Of a DNA stretch of 64,000 bases, positions 22,481-33,654 are shown piece by piece. The first letter of the stretch is position 1. Every line of letters begins with the position of its first letter. The translations under genes and the position numbers were made by a program. Below the pieces are notes generated by a model. That model was not told the DNA's origin. It made no database searches and saw nothing but the letters and a program-made list of their open reading frames with translations. This DNA comes from Adiantum capillus-veneris (Eukaryota > Streptophyta > Polypodiopsida > Polypodiales > Pteridaceae), in the NCBI GenBank assembly GCA_014529385.2, contig CM043962.1:46293098-46357097 (forward strand). Direction: 5' to 3'.

Positions 22481-23905
22481 GAACCTTTGTCTTTTGATGA
22501 AGCACAGAATTCAAAAAATTGGATGGCTGCCATGCAAACAGAATATGATGCACTTATAGAAAATGACACATGGACTTTATGTGATGTGCCTCCTGACAAA
22601 AAGGCCATTGGTAAGAAGTGGGTTTACAAGTTGAAACGCAAGCCGGATGGTGAGATCGATTGCCATAAGTCTTGACTTGTTGCAAAGGGTTGTGCACAAC
22701 AAAAAGGCATAGATTATGAAGAGACTTTTGCTCCCACTTGTCGTATGACTACTGTGCGTTGTCTATGTGCATTGGCAGTTCATGGTTGGGATGTACATTA
22801 ATCAAACATTGTTACTACTTTCTTGAATGGTGACATATTTGAGGAAGTTTATGTAACGCAGCCTCGTGGTTTTGTCAAGAAAGGATAAGAGAACAAAGTG
22901 TGAAGATGTAAGAAGGCTTTCTATGGGTTGAAGCAATCTCCTCGTGCTTGGTATGAGAAAGCTGACACTCATTTGGTCAAATGAGGCTTTTGTAACAGTC
23001 CAACAGAAAGCACATTGTATGTAAAGCGTGAGGGTGATGTACTTCTCATTGTGGTTCTTTATGTAGATGATTTGCTGATCACTGAACGAAATGAGAGACA
23101 TATTGCTGAATTTAAGGCTGATTTGAATGCTACTTTCAAGATGAAAGATTTGGGACTGTTGCATCATTACTTGGGCATACATTTTAAGCAGTGTGATGGT
23201 GGTATTGCCTTGTGTCAGAAAAGTTACATAGAGACATTGCTATCTAAGTTTGGACTTGAGGATTGCAAACCTATTGCCACTTCCATGGAAACAGGTTTAA
23301 AATTGAGTCTTCATGATGTTGGTGATCCTGCAGATGTCACTCTTTACCAAACTGTTGTTGGATGCCTCATTTATGTATGCAACACGAGGTCAAATATTCA
23401 GTTTTGCAGTGTCACACGTCAGCAGATGCATAGTCTAGGGTCTAAGCATTGGCAGGCTGTCAAGAGGATTTTTTGCTACCTTAGTGGCACTTTACATCTT
23501 GGCTTGTTTTATCCCAACGAGGGATCATTGCCGCCAGACTTACATGCTTTTTGGACTCAGATTGGGCTGGTTGTTTTGACACGCGAGTGTCCACAAGTGG
23601 TTTTTGTTTCATGCTTGGCAATTCATGTATATCATGGTTGAGCAAGAAGCAACCTACTGTGGCCACTTCTAGTTGTGAGGCTGAGTACAAGGCAGTCTTC
23701 ATGAGTGTGTATGGCTCAGATGCCTTACGACTGATTTAGGTGTTGGATAGGACATTGCCAACACTATCTACACTGACAGTCAGAGCGCATTGGCAGTTGC
23801 AAGGAACCAGTTTTTCATGCTCGCACAAAGCACATTGAGGTGCATTACCACTATGTCAGGGACAGGCTCTCTCAAAGGCATTGTCTCGTGAGAAGCTTGA
23901 AGCTT
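22481..23905 (+). pseudogene. Copia reverse transcriptase and RNase H
   Basis: RT starts at NWMAAMQTEYDALIENDTW and continues with [44 protein letters not shown] and the catalytic LYVDDLLI (YVDD at 23060-23071, kept). The conserved tail SNIVTTFLNGDIFEEVY is preceded by a stop (22801). Other stops occur at 22674, 22888 and 22983. RNase H shows DSDWAGCFDTRVSTSGF, SKKQPTVATSSCEAEY and HIEVHYHYVRD, with a frame change near 23540. Confidence 0.9.
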
Positions 23906-24018
23906 TCCGCAAAGCTTTGGGCTTACTCCCCTTTATGGACTGATCATGTCCTCAGGGCATGGCACTTCCCTTTACTCATGTGCCAGCTCTCGTTCATCGC
24001 ATCACTCCAAGGGGGATT

Positions 24019-24245
24019 TGTTACCATATACATGTGGTAGTGATGTGTGTGAACACACTAGGACCGTCGGGGAATTTTTTCCTCTTTAGGAGGTTTTTCC
24101 CCCCCGTGCATTGTATATACGCCCATAACTCTAGGGCTATCTATCTTTCCATTGCACACTAAGTAACATACTCTCAGTTGTGTGCCTTGAGCTTCCTTCG
24201 TCTTCTCCAAGCTGTGTGCGTTTCTCTGCAACCCTAATTCCAACA
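24019..24245 (+). repeat. 3' LTR of the copia element (227 bp)
   Basis: It begins TGTTACC right after the purine tract and ends ...TTCCAACA, giving a TGTT/AACA terminal inverted repeat. The length is typical for copia. Confidence 0.8.
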
Positions 24246-24489
24246 CAAAGAAGCATTGAGAAGAGGATGACACAAACGCATGAGGATGATGACATTGATG
24301 AGCGAGAGGCAAAGAAAATCTGTAGGGTTGTTGCTAAGTGCCGGTGTAAACAAATAAATGGGCTTTCTCGAGCCTCTTCAAATGAGGATTCTACATCAAC
24401 TTCTTCTTCGTCCAACGTTCTCAGTTTTGCAACACATGCTGGACATAGTTGAGAGTCATTTTCTCTAACATTCGTCATACATATCTGAG
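24246..24489. other. Flank of copia element, possible start of the next gene relic
   Basis: A frame rich in Asp/Glu (THEDDDIDEREAKK) crosses from the LTR into this segment and ends at 24452. I cannot tell whether it belongs to the gene relic that follows. Confidence 0.3.
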
Positions 24490-24864
24490 GTGAATACACC
24501 CCATTCAAATAATGAGTTATTTTTTAAATGGGCTACTATCATGGCATGCATAAATGGAGTGGGTGGTGGTGATGATCAAATGAGCAATAGAAATGCTACC
24601 AAGGCTTTAGGACTGCACCGAAGAAATGTCATTGCTGCAAATTTTTGGCTTCATCATGATGCGGAGGAAGGATCACTTCCCTTAGACGCTTGTCACTGTC
24701 AAGTGCATAGAGAAAGCATCATAATGATCGAAGTTAGGGAAATTGTGTTTCAGTTTTGGACGGTGGAAACCCGTGTCTCCCTAAACAAGAAAGATGTTGT
24801 ACTAAATAGAATAGGGAAGAGTACACATGTACTGTATTTAATGCATCTACTTGATTTGCCTCAG
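24490..24864 (+). pseudogene. 5' exon fragment of an unrecognised repetitive gene family
   Basis: A 125-codon open stretch with KALGLHRRNVIAANFW, IREIVFQFW-like VREIVFQFWTVETRVS and KKDVVLNRIGKSTHV, ending at LLDLPQ before a GT (24865). It looks like an exon ending in a donor site, after which an array of AAGTGCTT repeats begins. A fragment that looks like the next exon of the same kind of gene lies at 61301-61555. I cannot name the family. The pattern (basic RIG motif here, Cys-rich N-T-C.C..YH motif in the other half) suggests a transposon-linked DNA- or zinc-binding protein; that is inference. Confidence 0.45.
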
Positions 24865-24949
24865 GTATATCACCCCAAACATGTGAGAGTGTGTCATAAT
24901 GCTTTACTCTATTCTTGTAATCCCTTCCAAATGCTTTATCAACCTTGAA

Positions 24950-25730
24950 GGTGCCTCCAATTGCTTAACTGCTTTCATGTGTATGTTGGTCCATTATAGT
25001 TTGTTGTACTTTCAAGTGCTTCTGAGTCTTTGAGTGCTTCCAACTTACTCCAAGAGGACCTAGATGCTTGTTAGTGCATGACATTACTTTACCAATCTTT
25101 ATGGTTTTTGATAGAGCTTTTTAATGCTTGTTCATGCATTAAAGGGCTTGCCCCTACTCTACAGTGCTTGAGAGATGTTTGTAGGTGTTTACATATGTTT
25201 CTCAGGGCTTGTAAGTGCTTTATGGTTCTTGAGAGGTTTACATGTGTCTCTAAGAGCTTGTAAGTGCTTTTGAGTGCTTTAAGTATATTCGTATTTCAGA
25301 ATGCTTTTGAGTGATTCCACATATGTCAAGTGCTTCAATAGTGCTTATAAATGCTCTAAGTGCTCTACAAGTACTATAAGTGTTTACATGTGTCTCTAAG
25401 AGCTTGTAAGTGCTTTTGAGTGTGTCCGAGTGCTTTAAGTATACTCGTATTTCAGAATGCTTTTGAGTGATTCCATATCTGTCAAGTGCTTCAGTAGTGC
25501 TTCTAAATGCTCTAAGTGCTCTCAAGTGCTTCCAAAGGCTTGCTTCAGAATACTTATGAGTGCTTTCAAGAGGTCATAAGTGATCCTAGATGCTTCATAA
25601 TGCTTGTATGTGCTGATTCTGAGTCGGTTAAGTGCTTCAAAGTGATTCTAAGTGCTTCCAAGTGCTTTAGAATGCTTCTACGTGCTTTGTAGTGCACTCC
25701 AAGTGTTTTTTAGTGCTTCCACACTAGGAA
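24950..25730. repeat. Degenerate AAGTGCTT repeat array (left copy)
   Basis: Dozens of (C/T)AAGTGCTT(C/T) and AGTGCT(C/T) words, 10-25 bp apart, make up the whole stretch. There is also an internal duplication: GTGTCTCTAAGAGCTTGTAA occurs near 25245 and near 25391. About 480 bp (25250-25730) aligns with 60640-60960. Confidence 0.88.
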
Positions 25731-28304
25731 AAATATGAATTCTCTAGGGGCCCTTTGGGATTAAGGTTAATTAGAGACTAGCCAATAGGAAGAGGGTGGT
25801 GGACACACTCTATGCCCTCAAAAAAGAAGGGGGACAAGGTAACCTTACACCTCTGGCCTCTTACCTAATGAGAAGGTAAGGGAGGTGGCTAGGGGAAAGG
25901 GGGGGAGGGGGGGGACCACTTTGACCTCTTTTTCCTCACTTTTTGGTTCGGATTTAAAAATACACTAAAAAATTCAAATTTCAAGTTTTCCCTCCTTAAA
26001 AGGTCCCCAAACCTATTTCATGGTCAAAAAAGTATTTTTGACCTCCAAAAGTAAAAAACGTGCACTAAAAAAATCCAAAAATTTGATTAAAAAAATAAAT
26101 AAATCAAAACATCATTTTCACCCTCCAAAGTCTTTCCAAACCTATTCTATAGCTAAAAAGTGATTTTCTCGCTCTACAAATCCTTTTCCAAGCTCTCCAT
26201 TGCTGCAACAACCACATGCACCCCCTATAGTCCAGCATTATCTCTCTGCTAGCTTTCTCCCACCTCCATTGTAACACCAAGCAAGCTCCCCCCCCATCTC
26301 TTCCCCTTGCCCACCACATAGTTTCACAGCAAGCTAGCTCCTCTCCCTTCTCTCACCTCCATTACAGCATGAAACAAGATTCTACTCCTTCTACTTTCAT
26401 TCACTCACACTACATGGAAACCTCTACTCCCGAAGGTGGCAAAAGTATGAGCTCACATGACTTGCATACCACAACAACAGGAGGTGTGAATAGTGTGTGG
26501 GCATTGCAAGGGTTCATCTCCAACATAAAGATAGAATGGTAAGAAAACTACCCTTATAGCTTACATTCAGAGCTAAACATCATCTCCATCTTTAAGTTTA
26601 TCATGCTGGAGAGAACAAACCTCTTTATGGCTTTCAATGTTTAGGCTTCACACCTCTTAACACTGGGTGGTGCTATTTTGTTGATGGCTTTGGTGCGCCA
26701 TCTATAGTTGTGTAGCATGTGATTGAGTCCCACAATGCAAGTAAGTTGTGCTATCTATGGAGAGTCATGAAATTTTTTTCTTATAATTTATTCTTTGTAT
26801 AGTTGTCATTAGATTATTAGACTGATATCATTTTGTACTTTATAACTTTGTGCTCACATAATCTATTGTTTACTTACAGAGTCAACTTTTTTTCAGAGGA
26901 CATGAGCAAGCAACCATGTGCACAGATGGAAATCACTCTATTTTTGTTCCGTGAGGAACCTTTCACTACCATGTTAAAGGATTTTGATAAGAATATTAGA
27001 ATTTTTGTAGAATCTTGAACCAATAGGTACTCTCTAGGAGCTCTTAGAAAAGCCATCCATATAGTACGACTATCTTCCCTAGTGTCATAGACACACAAAC
27101 ACTCAAGTGTATATGAATCTCTAGATGAGGAAGACAAATACTTGTAGGAGACGCCTAACAACAACAACATTGTCTCCGTTTGTAATTATTTTTATGAGGC
27201 TGGATTCCTCTATAAATGCAATATAAATATGTTTTTTTGTTAAATGGTGTCACATTGAGTGAGAGTATTTAGTTTAGATTATTGGAGTTTCATACAGATT
27301 TGAGAAATATTGTTAACCTTTATGGATATTTTGATTTTCCTGTAAGACATTGCAAGTCTCAAGTCTTAGTCATTCCACCATGAAGAAATTCAAGCAATAT
27401 TTTGATTTCACTTTAATCATCAATGGTTATTCTTATTAAAGTGGACATAACCTTTGTCAAGATGTCCTCATTTGGGGATGTTTAATATATATCATTAACA
27501 ACGTTTCACAAGTTGAGAAAGCTAAATTCTTGTTATTGTTTCCATACTATATGCCTATGCCAAGCTTAACTTAGAGAAATGACAACTTGAGATGGAGGTG
27601 TCGATGTATAGGAGTGACTTATTATTGATTCGTGTTTCATTATACATATATTGTAAAGCCTTTGAGTTTCCACCTTTTTGAGTAGTGTTGACAAGTTTTT
27701 GGTATCAAATCTTCTTAAATATCCGTGTTCATGAGCTATTGGTAGTTATCTCTTTGGTATTGCTAAAGATGATACCGATAGCTATTACCTTGTGAACTTG
27801 ATTGTTAAATTGCGGATTTGATTTTTACTATGTAGCTCTTTTAGATAGAGAAAGTGTAAACATAAATTATAGATACATGCATTTTTAAAATAGAAGATAT
27901 GTACCACTCGAGCCTATGTAAATCGCTAATCAAGAAACGTTTGGTTGGATACTATAACAATAGGGGTCACATGTGGTTTCAAATACCAAAGAAATGGCTT
28001 AACCAAAACATTCCCAAGAACACGAGGTGGACACAAGGAAGTAAAAATTGGCTCCTTGTTTGGTCGATTTCTAGTGCTGAATGTTTAGTGCACAGGATTT
28101 GTGAGGCTTTTGACCTGGGGAGTTCACTAAAGTATATGTAACATAGCACATGTGTTCAATAGAAGGGATTTTATATTCTTGTAAAGTTACAGAAACATGT
28201 GTAGATAAGGCATATAAGGGGTACTTTTAATCCATTCTGGTGAACGCACATGATATAGGAAAATTTTACATAGTGAATGTTCCGGACCTTTGAACACAGA
28301 GAAA
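25731..28304. other. Intergenic, no gene seen
   Basis: No supportable gene. It is AT-rich with G and C runs near 25895-25915. A weak duplication about 134 bp apart (CCAAACCTATTTCATGGTCA near 26007 and CCAAACCTATTCTATAGC near 26138) is visible. Confidence 0.55.
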
Positions 28305-28324
28305 GGGGGGGGGGGGGGGGGGGG
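28305..28324. repeat. Poly-G tract (G20)
   Basis: Twenty consecutive G. A second run of 14 G lies at 28554-28567. Confidence 0.98.
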
Positions 28325-28615
28325 TAATCCATGGCTACGAGATAGAAGTGTGCAGTTTGATGTATTCATAGAAAACTCCCCCGCCCCCAATGGCAAACAC
28401 CTAAACCTTGCATCATGCTCATCAACCATTTTTTGCTTCCTTGTGTCCACTACCCATGTTCTTGGTGTGTATTTGCCATTTTAAGGCCCCAGGGACCCTC
28501 AACAAGAGGGGCCACAAGGGCATGAGAATGACCATCCATGCCATAGCAAAATTGGGGGGGGGGGGGGAGGGGAGGGAGGGGAAGCTCTTGCTCTCTGTAC
28601 ATCCAACATAACATC

Positions 28616-28832
28616 TTTATATCATCCTCATACGCAATACTTTTGCAATTTTTTTCCATGTAAAAGCCCCCAGGGCCCTCAGCAAGGCTGGCCACAAGGG
28701 CGCGCAAAATGCCCATTCGCGACTTTTGGATGGGCTTTTTGTGCGCCCTTGTGGCCAGTCTTGCTGAGGGCCCTGGGGGTCTTTAAAGTGAAAAAAAGTA
28801 CAAAATTATTATGTATGAGGATGATACAAGGT
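28616..28832. mobile_element. Foldback (inverted-repeat) element, MITE-like
   Basis: The core arms 28663-28716 and 28730-28783 (54 bp each) are reverse complements with about four mismatches, around a 13-base loop. The match continues more weakly outward: ATCATCCTCATA at 28622 mirrors TATGAGGATGAT at 28813. A partial direct copy of one arm (CCCCAGGGACCCTCAACAAG) lies at 28484-28530. No coding frame is present. The structure fits a non-autonomous foldback or MITE element, or an siRNA-forming hairpin. Confidence 0.72.
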
Positions 28833-29948
28833 TTAGTTTTTTTTTAAAAAAAATTAAAATTTTAAGTGTTGAACTTTTAGGCTGCATTCAACAGGTTCTA
28901 GCTTCTAATCAGCTCCGAATCTGTTTGAGCTTGTCTCACAGGAATTTGTTCGTCTCATTGCGCTCTTCGATTCTCCAAAAATTATCGTGCAAGTTGGCAA
29001 TTTTTCAAAAAATGATGTAAAACAGACATTTCTTACTTTTTCCTTAATCTACGGGCTCCAACGAGCATTAAAACCATGGAATATGAAAATACTCAAAGAA
29101 CCAATGTTTTTTATTGTGTTAAGGGCTATATTTTCTACATACAAAACTTTCCCAAAATCTCACCCTAACACCTTCAAAGTGGCTTCCAAGGAGTGCCTTC
29201 GGTCAAGATTTGAAACTGAAGGAAAACAATCAGCATGAACTTCTAGACTGTGTACAAACTTCAAAATAACCAAAATTTTCTTCCAAAAAAAGTTATCGCT
29301 AAAATTTTGAAAATAGGCTTCCCATGGACTTCCCACTACGATAGAAATCAAAGGGTTCAAGGAGAGGTATGGTGTCACAAGTGCATGGTAGGAATCTCAC
29401 CGAGGTTTTTTTCGTCAAGATCTCTTGTACGTTATCATGTCTTCTCATGTACAATCTTACCAAACAAAAACAAATTTACACTTTAAATGATTACAAATCT
29501 TATTTAACTTATCAAACAATCTAAAAGTATGGTAGACCTAGAGTGCTCTTACACATAAATAAACAAAAAAGTCCAAATTTCTTCTCATTAACTTTGATAA
29601 ACATACATTCGTGAACAACTTCCAATGGGTAGTGCGGTCATAGTTCTTACATCCATTCCATGACATGGTATGCTCATGGGGTGACCTATCACATAAAAAT
29701 ATCTTTGGTGGGGGTACCCTCATGTTAGGAAAGGGTGTGTTGCTGATGAAAAGCTGTTGTATTGTTCTACTAGGGATCTCTCCATGTTAGCATAATGATT
29801 TTTGGTGTAGTGGGAGCCACATTGCTTGAGGAGAGCTTTGTGCCATCGTAAAAGCTTCGTGTTATGCCAGTTCCTTGAGCCATTCTTGCAAACAACGCCA
29901 CTCAACTAGCATAGTAAGAGGTCACCTTGTATCATGACACGTTAGAGA
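28833..29948. other. Intergenic, no gene seen
   Basis: No supportable gene or repeat in this stretch. Confidence 0.6.
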
Positions 29949-30178
29949 CATGTTGTTAACCCTCACGGCTCACGGACACCCTATCACCTACGAGGGACGT
30001 TGTAACCTACGACGGACGTTGTATTATTTACTTGGTAGAGTCAGGTATCGGGCTTGTCGATCCAATAGGAAAAGGGTAAGAGTGATCGTCGATGAGAGGC
30101 GCACTCTAAAACTGGAACGTATAACGTTTGGGTAAGATTGGCTAAGTGTGGGCACCCAAATGTGAACGGGCGAACCCA

Positions 30179-30186
30179 TATAAAAG
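30179..30186 (+). promoter_or_regulatory. TATA box of copy 2 5' LTR
   Basis: TATAAAAG, about 225 bp into the LTR, is conserved at 58807-58814 in the 3' LTR. This is the likely RNA polymerase II promoter of the element. Confidence 0.7.
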
Positions 30187-30294
30187 TCAATCTAAACCTA
30201 AAAAACCTCATTCTCTCATTTGTGCAATTGAAGAGTGCTCTTGCTTCATCTCCATCTTCTTCTTCTTCATCTCCTTGTGTGTGTGTGTATGCGT

Positions 30295-30297
<3 letters not shown>

Positions 30298-30371
<74 letters not shown>
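30298..30371 (+). repeat. (GA)n microsatellite in copy 2 5' LTR
   Basis: A GA run follows a GT-rich stretch, about 110 bp downstream of the TATA box. The equivalent (GT)n(GA)n in the 3' LTR is at about 58904-59006. Confidence 0.97.
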
Positions 30372-30374
<3 letters not shown>

Positions 30375-30601
30375 TCGAGCATTGCGGCGGCGAGGCGGTT
30401 GAGCGCGGCGTAGCGGCGTCTCCCTCTTCTTCGCGACGAGGAATCCTCCATGATAGGAAGCGTAGAGCGGTGAGTGACACACCAACGCCATATTTGAGCT
30501 TGCTAGTTTAGGCTTGTTGTGTGCTTGGAGCCATTTGTGGCTCGCATGCAGTGTATCGACAAGTTCCTTGCATTGACACGTGTGACATACGTGCACATTT
30601 T

Positions 30602-30618
30602 TGGCGCCGTTTCCGGGG
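30602..30618 (+). other. Primer-binding site of gypsy copy 2
   Basis: TGGCGCCGTTTCCGGGG lies four bases after the LTR. It closely resembles the tRNA-Asp complement (TGGCGCCGTTGCCGGGG) used by Athila/Tat elements. Confidence 0.82.
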
Positions 30619-31291
30619 AATGCCATACACTAAGCTTGAATGGCACTCTGTGCTTCTTTTGTGGTGCAATTTCAATTGTAGGAAAGGTAAGGAAGGAGGG
30701 TGTGTGTGTTGAGAAGAAGGATTTTGGGTTACTACTGTGTATTTTTTTTGTTAATGGAGTTTTCAAAGGTACTGTGTTTTTTCTCTGTGTAAGGTGTTAG
30801 TATTAAGATTGTTAATTCTTTGTAATGTAATGTACAGTAAGTAGGAAGTAGATATGTGAGAGATAATAGAGTGTGTTAGTGTGCAACAGTAGGTGTATTA
30901 GTTGGAAGTAGGTAGGTAGAGTGTGTGTGCTCTCGTGCAGGATCGGGATCAAGAATATCTCCCAGACCCAAGCCCAAACCCAAGCCCAAGCTCACGCTCA
31001 GGCTTAAGCATCTATCGTCCTTTAAAATTACGAATTTTAGCTTCACACGTAGCTAAAAATTGACTTTTTTGAGGACCAACGGAGCTTCAGGTGACCGAAC
31101 GTTGTGCTGTAAAGCACACAGCGACTATCTGAGTGATACGCTCATTTTGAGCTATCACACACTTTAATAAAAAAAATCGATCATTAAAAAATATTAAAAA
31201 CGTAAAAAATACGAGTGAAAATGGACGCCTAAAAAAGTAAGCGATTAACCTTCGAGGTTATTCGCCAGCGCTTGTAGGGTGCCAAAGGCAC
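30619..31291 (+). other. Leader of gypsy copy 2
   Basis: No gene is seen. A short (CCCAAG)n-like stretch lies at about 30964-31000. None of the periodic palindromes found in copy 3 was seen here. Confidence 0.6.
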
Positions 31292-33414
31292 ATGCATCTG
31301 CGCTCTGGTCATGTGCTAGAGACAGAGCAACTAGAGAGAATTTTGACTTACGCGAGTTCTCAATATCTACCTACTTTAGGTTCTGGGCCCTCGGCGGGGA
31401 CCCAAGGTAGTACAAACCAAGACCCGAACATAGTGGCTAGTGACTCTTCCTCTGACTACGACGTCATGGAGGGTTTCCCAATGCCTAACCCTGATAGCTC
31501 AAGCCAAGACATGCATGCCATGCGCCCGTGGTCCGGGCCGAGCGTGCTTAGCCGCTTGAAGGAAACCTTTAGTAGAGCCACTCGCTCCAAACATGGAGCT
31601 AATGATGTAAATGAGGGGGGTGGGGAAGTAAATTCTCCATTCATGACCAACGTAGACCCTATACCCTTAGAGAATGTGCATGTGAATACTTCATTCAGTG
31701 CACCTCCTAACTCTTCAGAGTATTTCCCTCTGAGGTCATATTACCCGATGGTAGAAGCCTTACCGAAGTGCAAGAGGTTGAGCGGTATATGCTTGCAACG
31801 ACGGAAAAGGAAGTCGAGAGCTTACGCAAGGCGGAGCAACGAAGAGAGTTAAAAGCGAAAGCCCCTATGTCAATATCCTTGCTAAGAGAGCATTCGAGTG
31901 CTCCTGAATTAGCAACCGCTAAGGGCCAACCCCTAGAAAGCAACATTGCATCTAGCTCAAAGGACACCCCTAGCACCTCAATCCTAGATGGAGTGTTCTT
32001 AAATGAGAACTGGGAGTACTAACTACAAACGGAAACTCTGACCAACCTATACACAGGTCACACCTATCACGTGGGTTGGTTAGATGTCCTAATCCACAAT
32101 GGGTGCTACTAGTGTGGAGGATCAACAACTATGAGTTTGTGAGGTCATCCATAGGGTGATTGAGTTAGAGAGACAAAACAAGGGGATCAACATGCCTTCA
32201 ACGGGTCTCATGAGATTCTTGGATACAGGAAAGGCTAAACAACCGACCTTATTGCAAATGGAGACTCCCTCGGTAAGTCCGATGGATCCTCCATATGTTG
32301 TTTCGCCAGGGGTCTCGGTGCAATCTGAGCCACAAGTGATAGCTTTACCTTTCCAAGTCTAGCTCATCTTTCCCTTGATGACACCACGGCTACCATGCCT
32401 ACCCCAATGATGGACATGCCGAGAAACACGCCATGGACCTCATTTGTTAGTAAAGCACCACTACATGGTAGCTCAATGCCTGCAACAGTACCTACAAGTG
32501 TGTACGAATCATATGCACCTATGGGTCCTCGTACTCATGTAGTCCCTACTCCTCCCATTGTTTCAACTACCTATGATCCACAACCACAACACCCAAGCTC
32601 TGATTTCCATGGGACTATACCGGCTAGCATTAGCATGTCACATCCGACGTCTGCTATGCCTAGGGCCACACATATGAACTTTGGGCCACCACATGGCACA
32701 ACATCGTACCCAACGTGGAACCCAAGGGCTTCCTATGCGCTAAGCCCAATGCCAATACCTACTCCACATGTAGTCTCTGGAGCACCTTCACCCACGATAC
32801 CTGCTCACTTAGGTGACTTGGAAACATTTGCTCAAGCTATGGGTCAATCTATTGCTGAGAATATGCGTAACACACTTGATAAAGAGCCTAGAAGTAAGAC
32901 AGTACAAATAGCCAAGCTCACACAAAAATTTAGTGGAGATGGGGATGTGAGAAAGCATATCGAAGTGTTTGAACAAATATGCGATTCTCTAGGAGAACAC
33001 AATGACCTGCATAAGAGTAATGCTTTAAGCTTAACCTTAAGTGGAAAGGCAAGGGATTGGTATAGAACCCTAAGGGTGGAAGAAAAAACGATTTACCCTA
33101 CTTTTAGGAGACTATTCTTGAAAGAATACATACGAGAGGGAGTGCTTTGGGGAGTAGCATCTCAACTCCAGAAAGCCCAACGAGAGGAAGGAGAGTCGGT
33201 GAGAGACTTTATCAGCCGCTTGAAGCATTTGAATTCTCGTTGTAATCCAAATGAGCGCTTCAATAATAAGCAATTGCTAGATAGATTCATTCAGGGATTA
33301 CGACATAAGGATATCTACAATGGCCTAGTCATTAGAGGTATCACCACTTGGGAAGCAGTCACCACCAATGCGATCCAATTGGAGGATAATTTAATGATTC
33401 AAGGAGAAATTTAA
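31292..33414 (+). pseudogene. gag pseudogene of gypsy copy 2
   Basis: It starts MHLRSGHVLE; the LRSG motif is shared with the gag start of copy 3. The N-terminal half (31292-32390) is in several frames with stops near 31850, 32020 and 32360. The capsid part (32395-33414) is one open frame of 339 codons. It has a Pro/Met-rich stretch, then the retrotransposon gag fold: KLTQKFSGDGDVRKHIEVFE, LSLTLSGKARDWY, FRRLFLKEYI and RDFISRLKHLNSRC. No zinc knuckle follows before the protease, which suggests a deletion there. Confidence 0.83.
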
Positions 33415-33420
33415 TTAACT

Positions 33421-33650
33421 ATGAAGCGAATCCTTGATGGTGGCGCTGGACTTAGCATTGTGACTAAAAATTGTTGGGAAACTATGGGAAGACCTCACCT
33501 TGCAACCACAACCATTGTAGTGAAGATGGCCAATGGGTATATTGTTAAACCTATTGGGATGCTAGAAGATCTCAAGATCAAGGTCTTTGGACATAAAATA
33601 AGGATTACCTTCATTGTTATGGATTTCTCCAAGCACACTATGCTAAATAT
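33421..33650 (+). pseudogene. Retropepsin fragment of gypsy copy 2
   Basis: The motif I-L-D-G-G-A-G-L-S-I-V (33431-33465) is a retropepsin active site with the usual Ser of D-S-G changed to Gly. ANGYIVKPIGMLEDL follows as in copy 3 (ADGHMEKPMGLLEKV). The domain is cut short at FIVMDFSKHTMLN, and the sequence passes directly into RT-proximal codons in another frame, so the C-terminal part and linker are deleted. Confidence 0.75.
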
Positions 33651-33654
33651 GCAA

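Larger units (their letters stand above)
21330..24245 (+). mobile_element. 5'-truncated Ty1/copia retrotransposon with 3' LTR
   Basis: The order integrase then RT then RNase H identifies Ty1/copia. The left end falls in the pre-integrase zinc region (GFILGKMQR); gag, protease, 5' LTR and PBS are absent. The right end is a complete short LTR preceded by a polypurine tract (AAGGGGGAT, 24010-24018). Multiple stops and a G9 run that shifts frame in the integrase show that it is dead. No left target-site copy can be assigned because the 5' side is missing. Confidence 0.92.
29954..30597 (+). repeat. 5' LTR of gypsy copy 2 (644 bp)
   Basis: It starts TGTTAACCCTCACGG and ends ...CGTGCACA. It aligns throughout with 58582-59233. 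It contains a TATA box and a long GA microsatellite. Confidence 0.94.

Noticed and set aside
26104-28141. Several 60-100 codon frames in the 26-28 kb region
   Set aside because: No conserved motif, no support from neighbours, and lengths expected by chance.
30041-30626. Long Ser/Leu and Arg/Glu open frames over the GA microsatellite in the copy 2 LTR (also 58717-59232)
   Set aside because: They are translations of (GA)n/(TC)n in several frames at once, not genes.
30619-31291. Palindrome module in the leader of copy 2
   Set aside because: No ACAT....ATGT palindrome or 283-bp periodicity found there or in 57241-58581.
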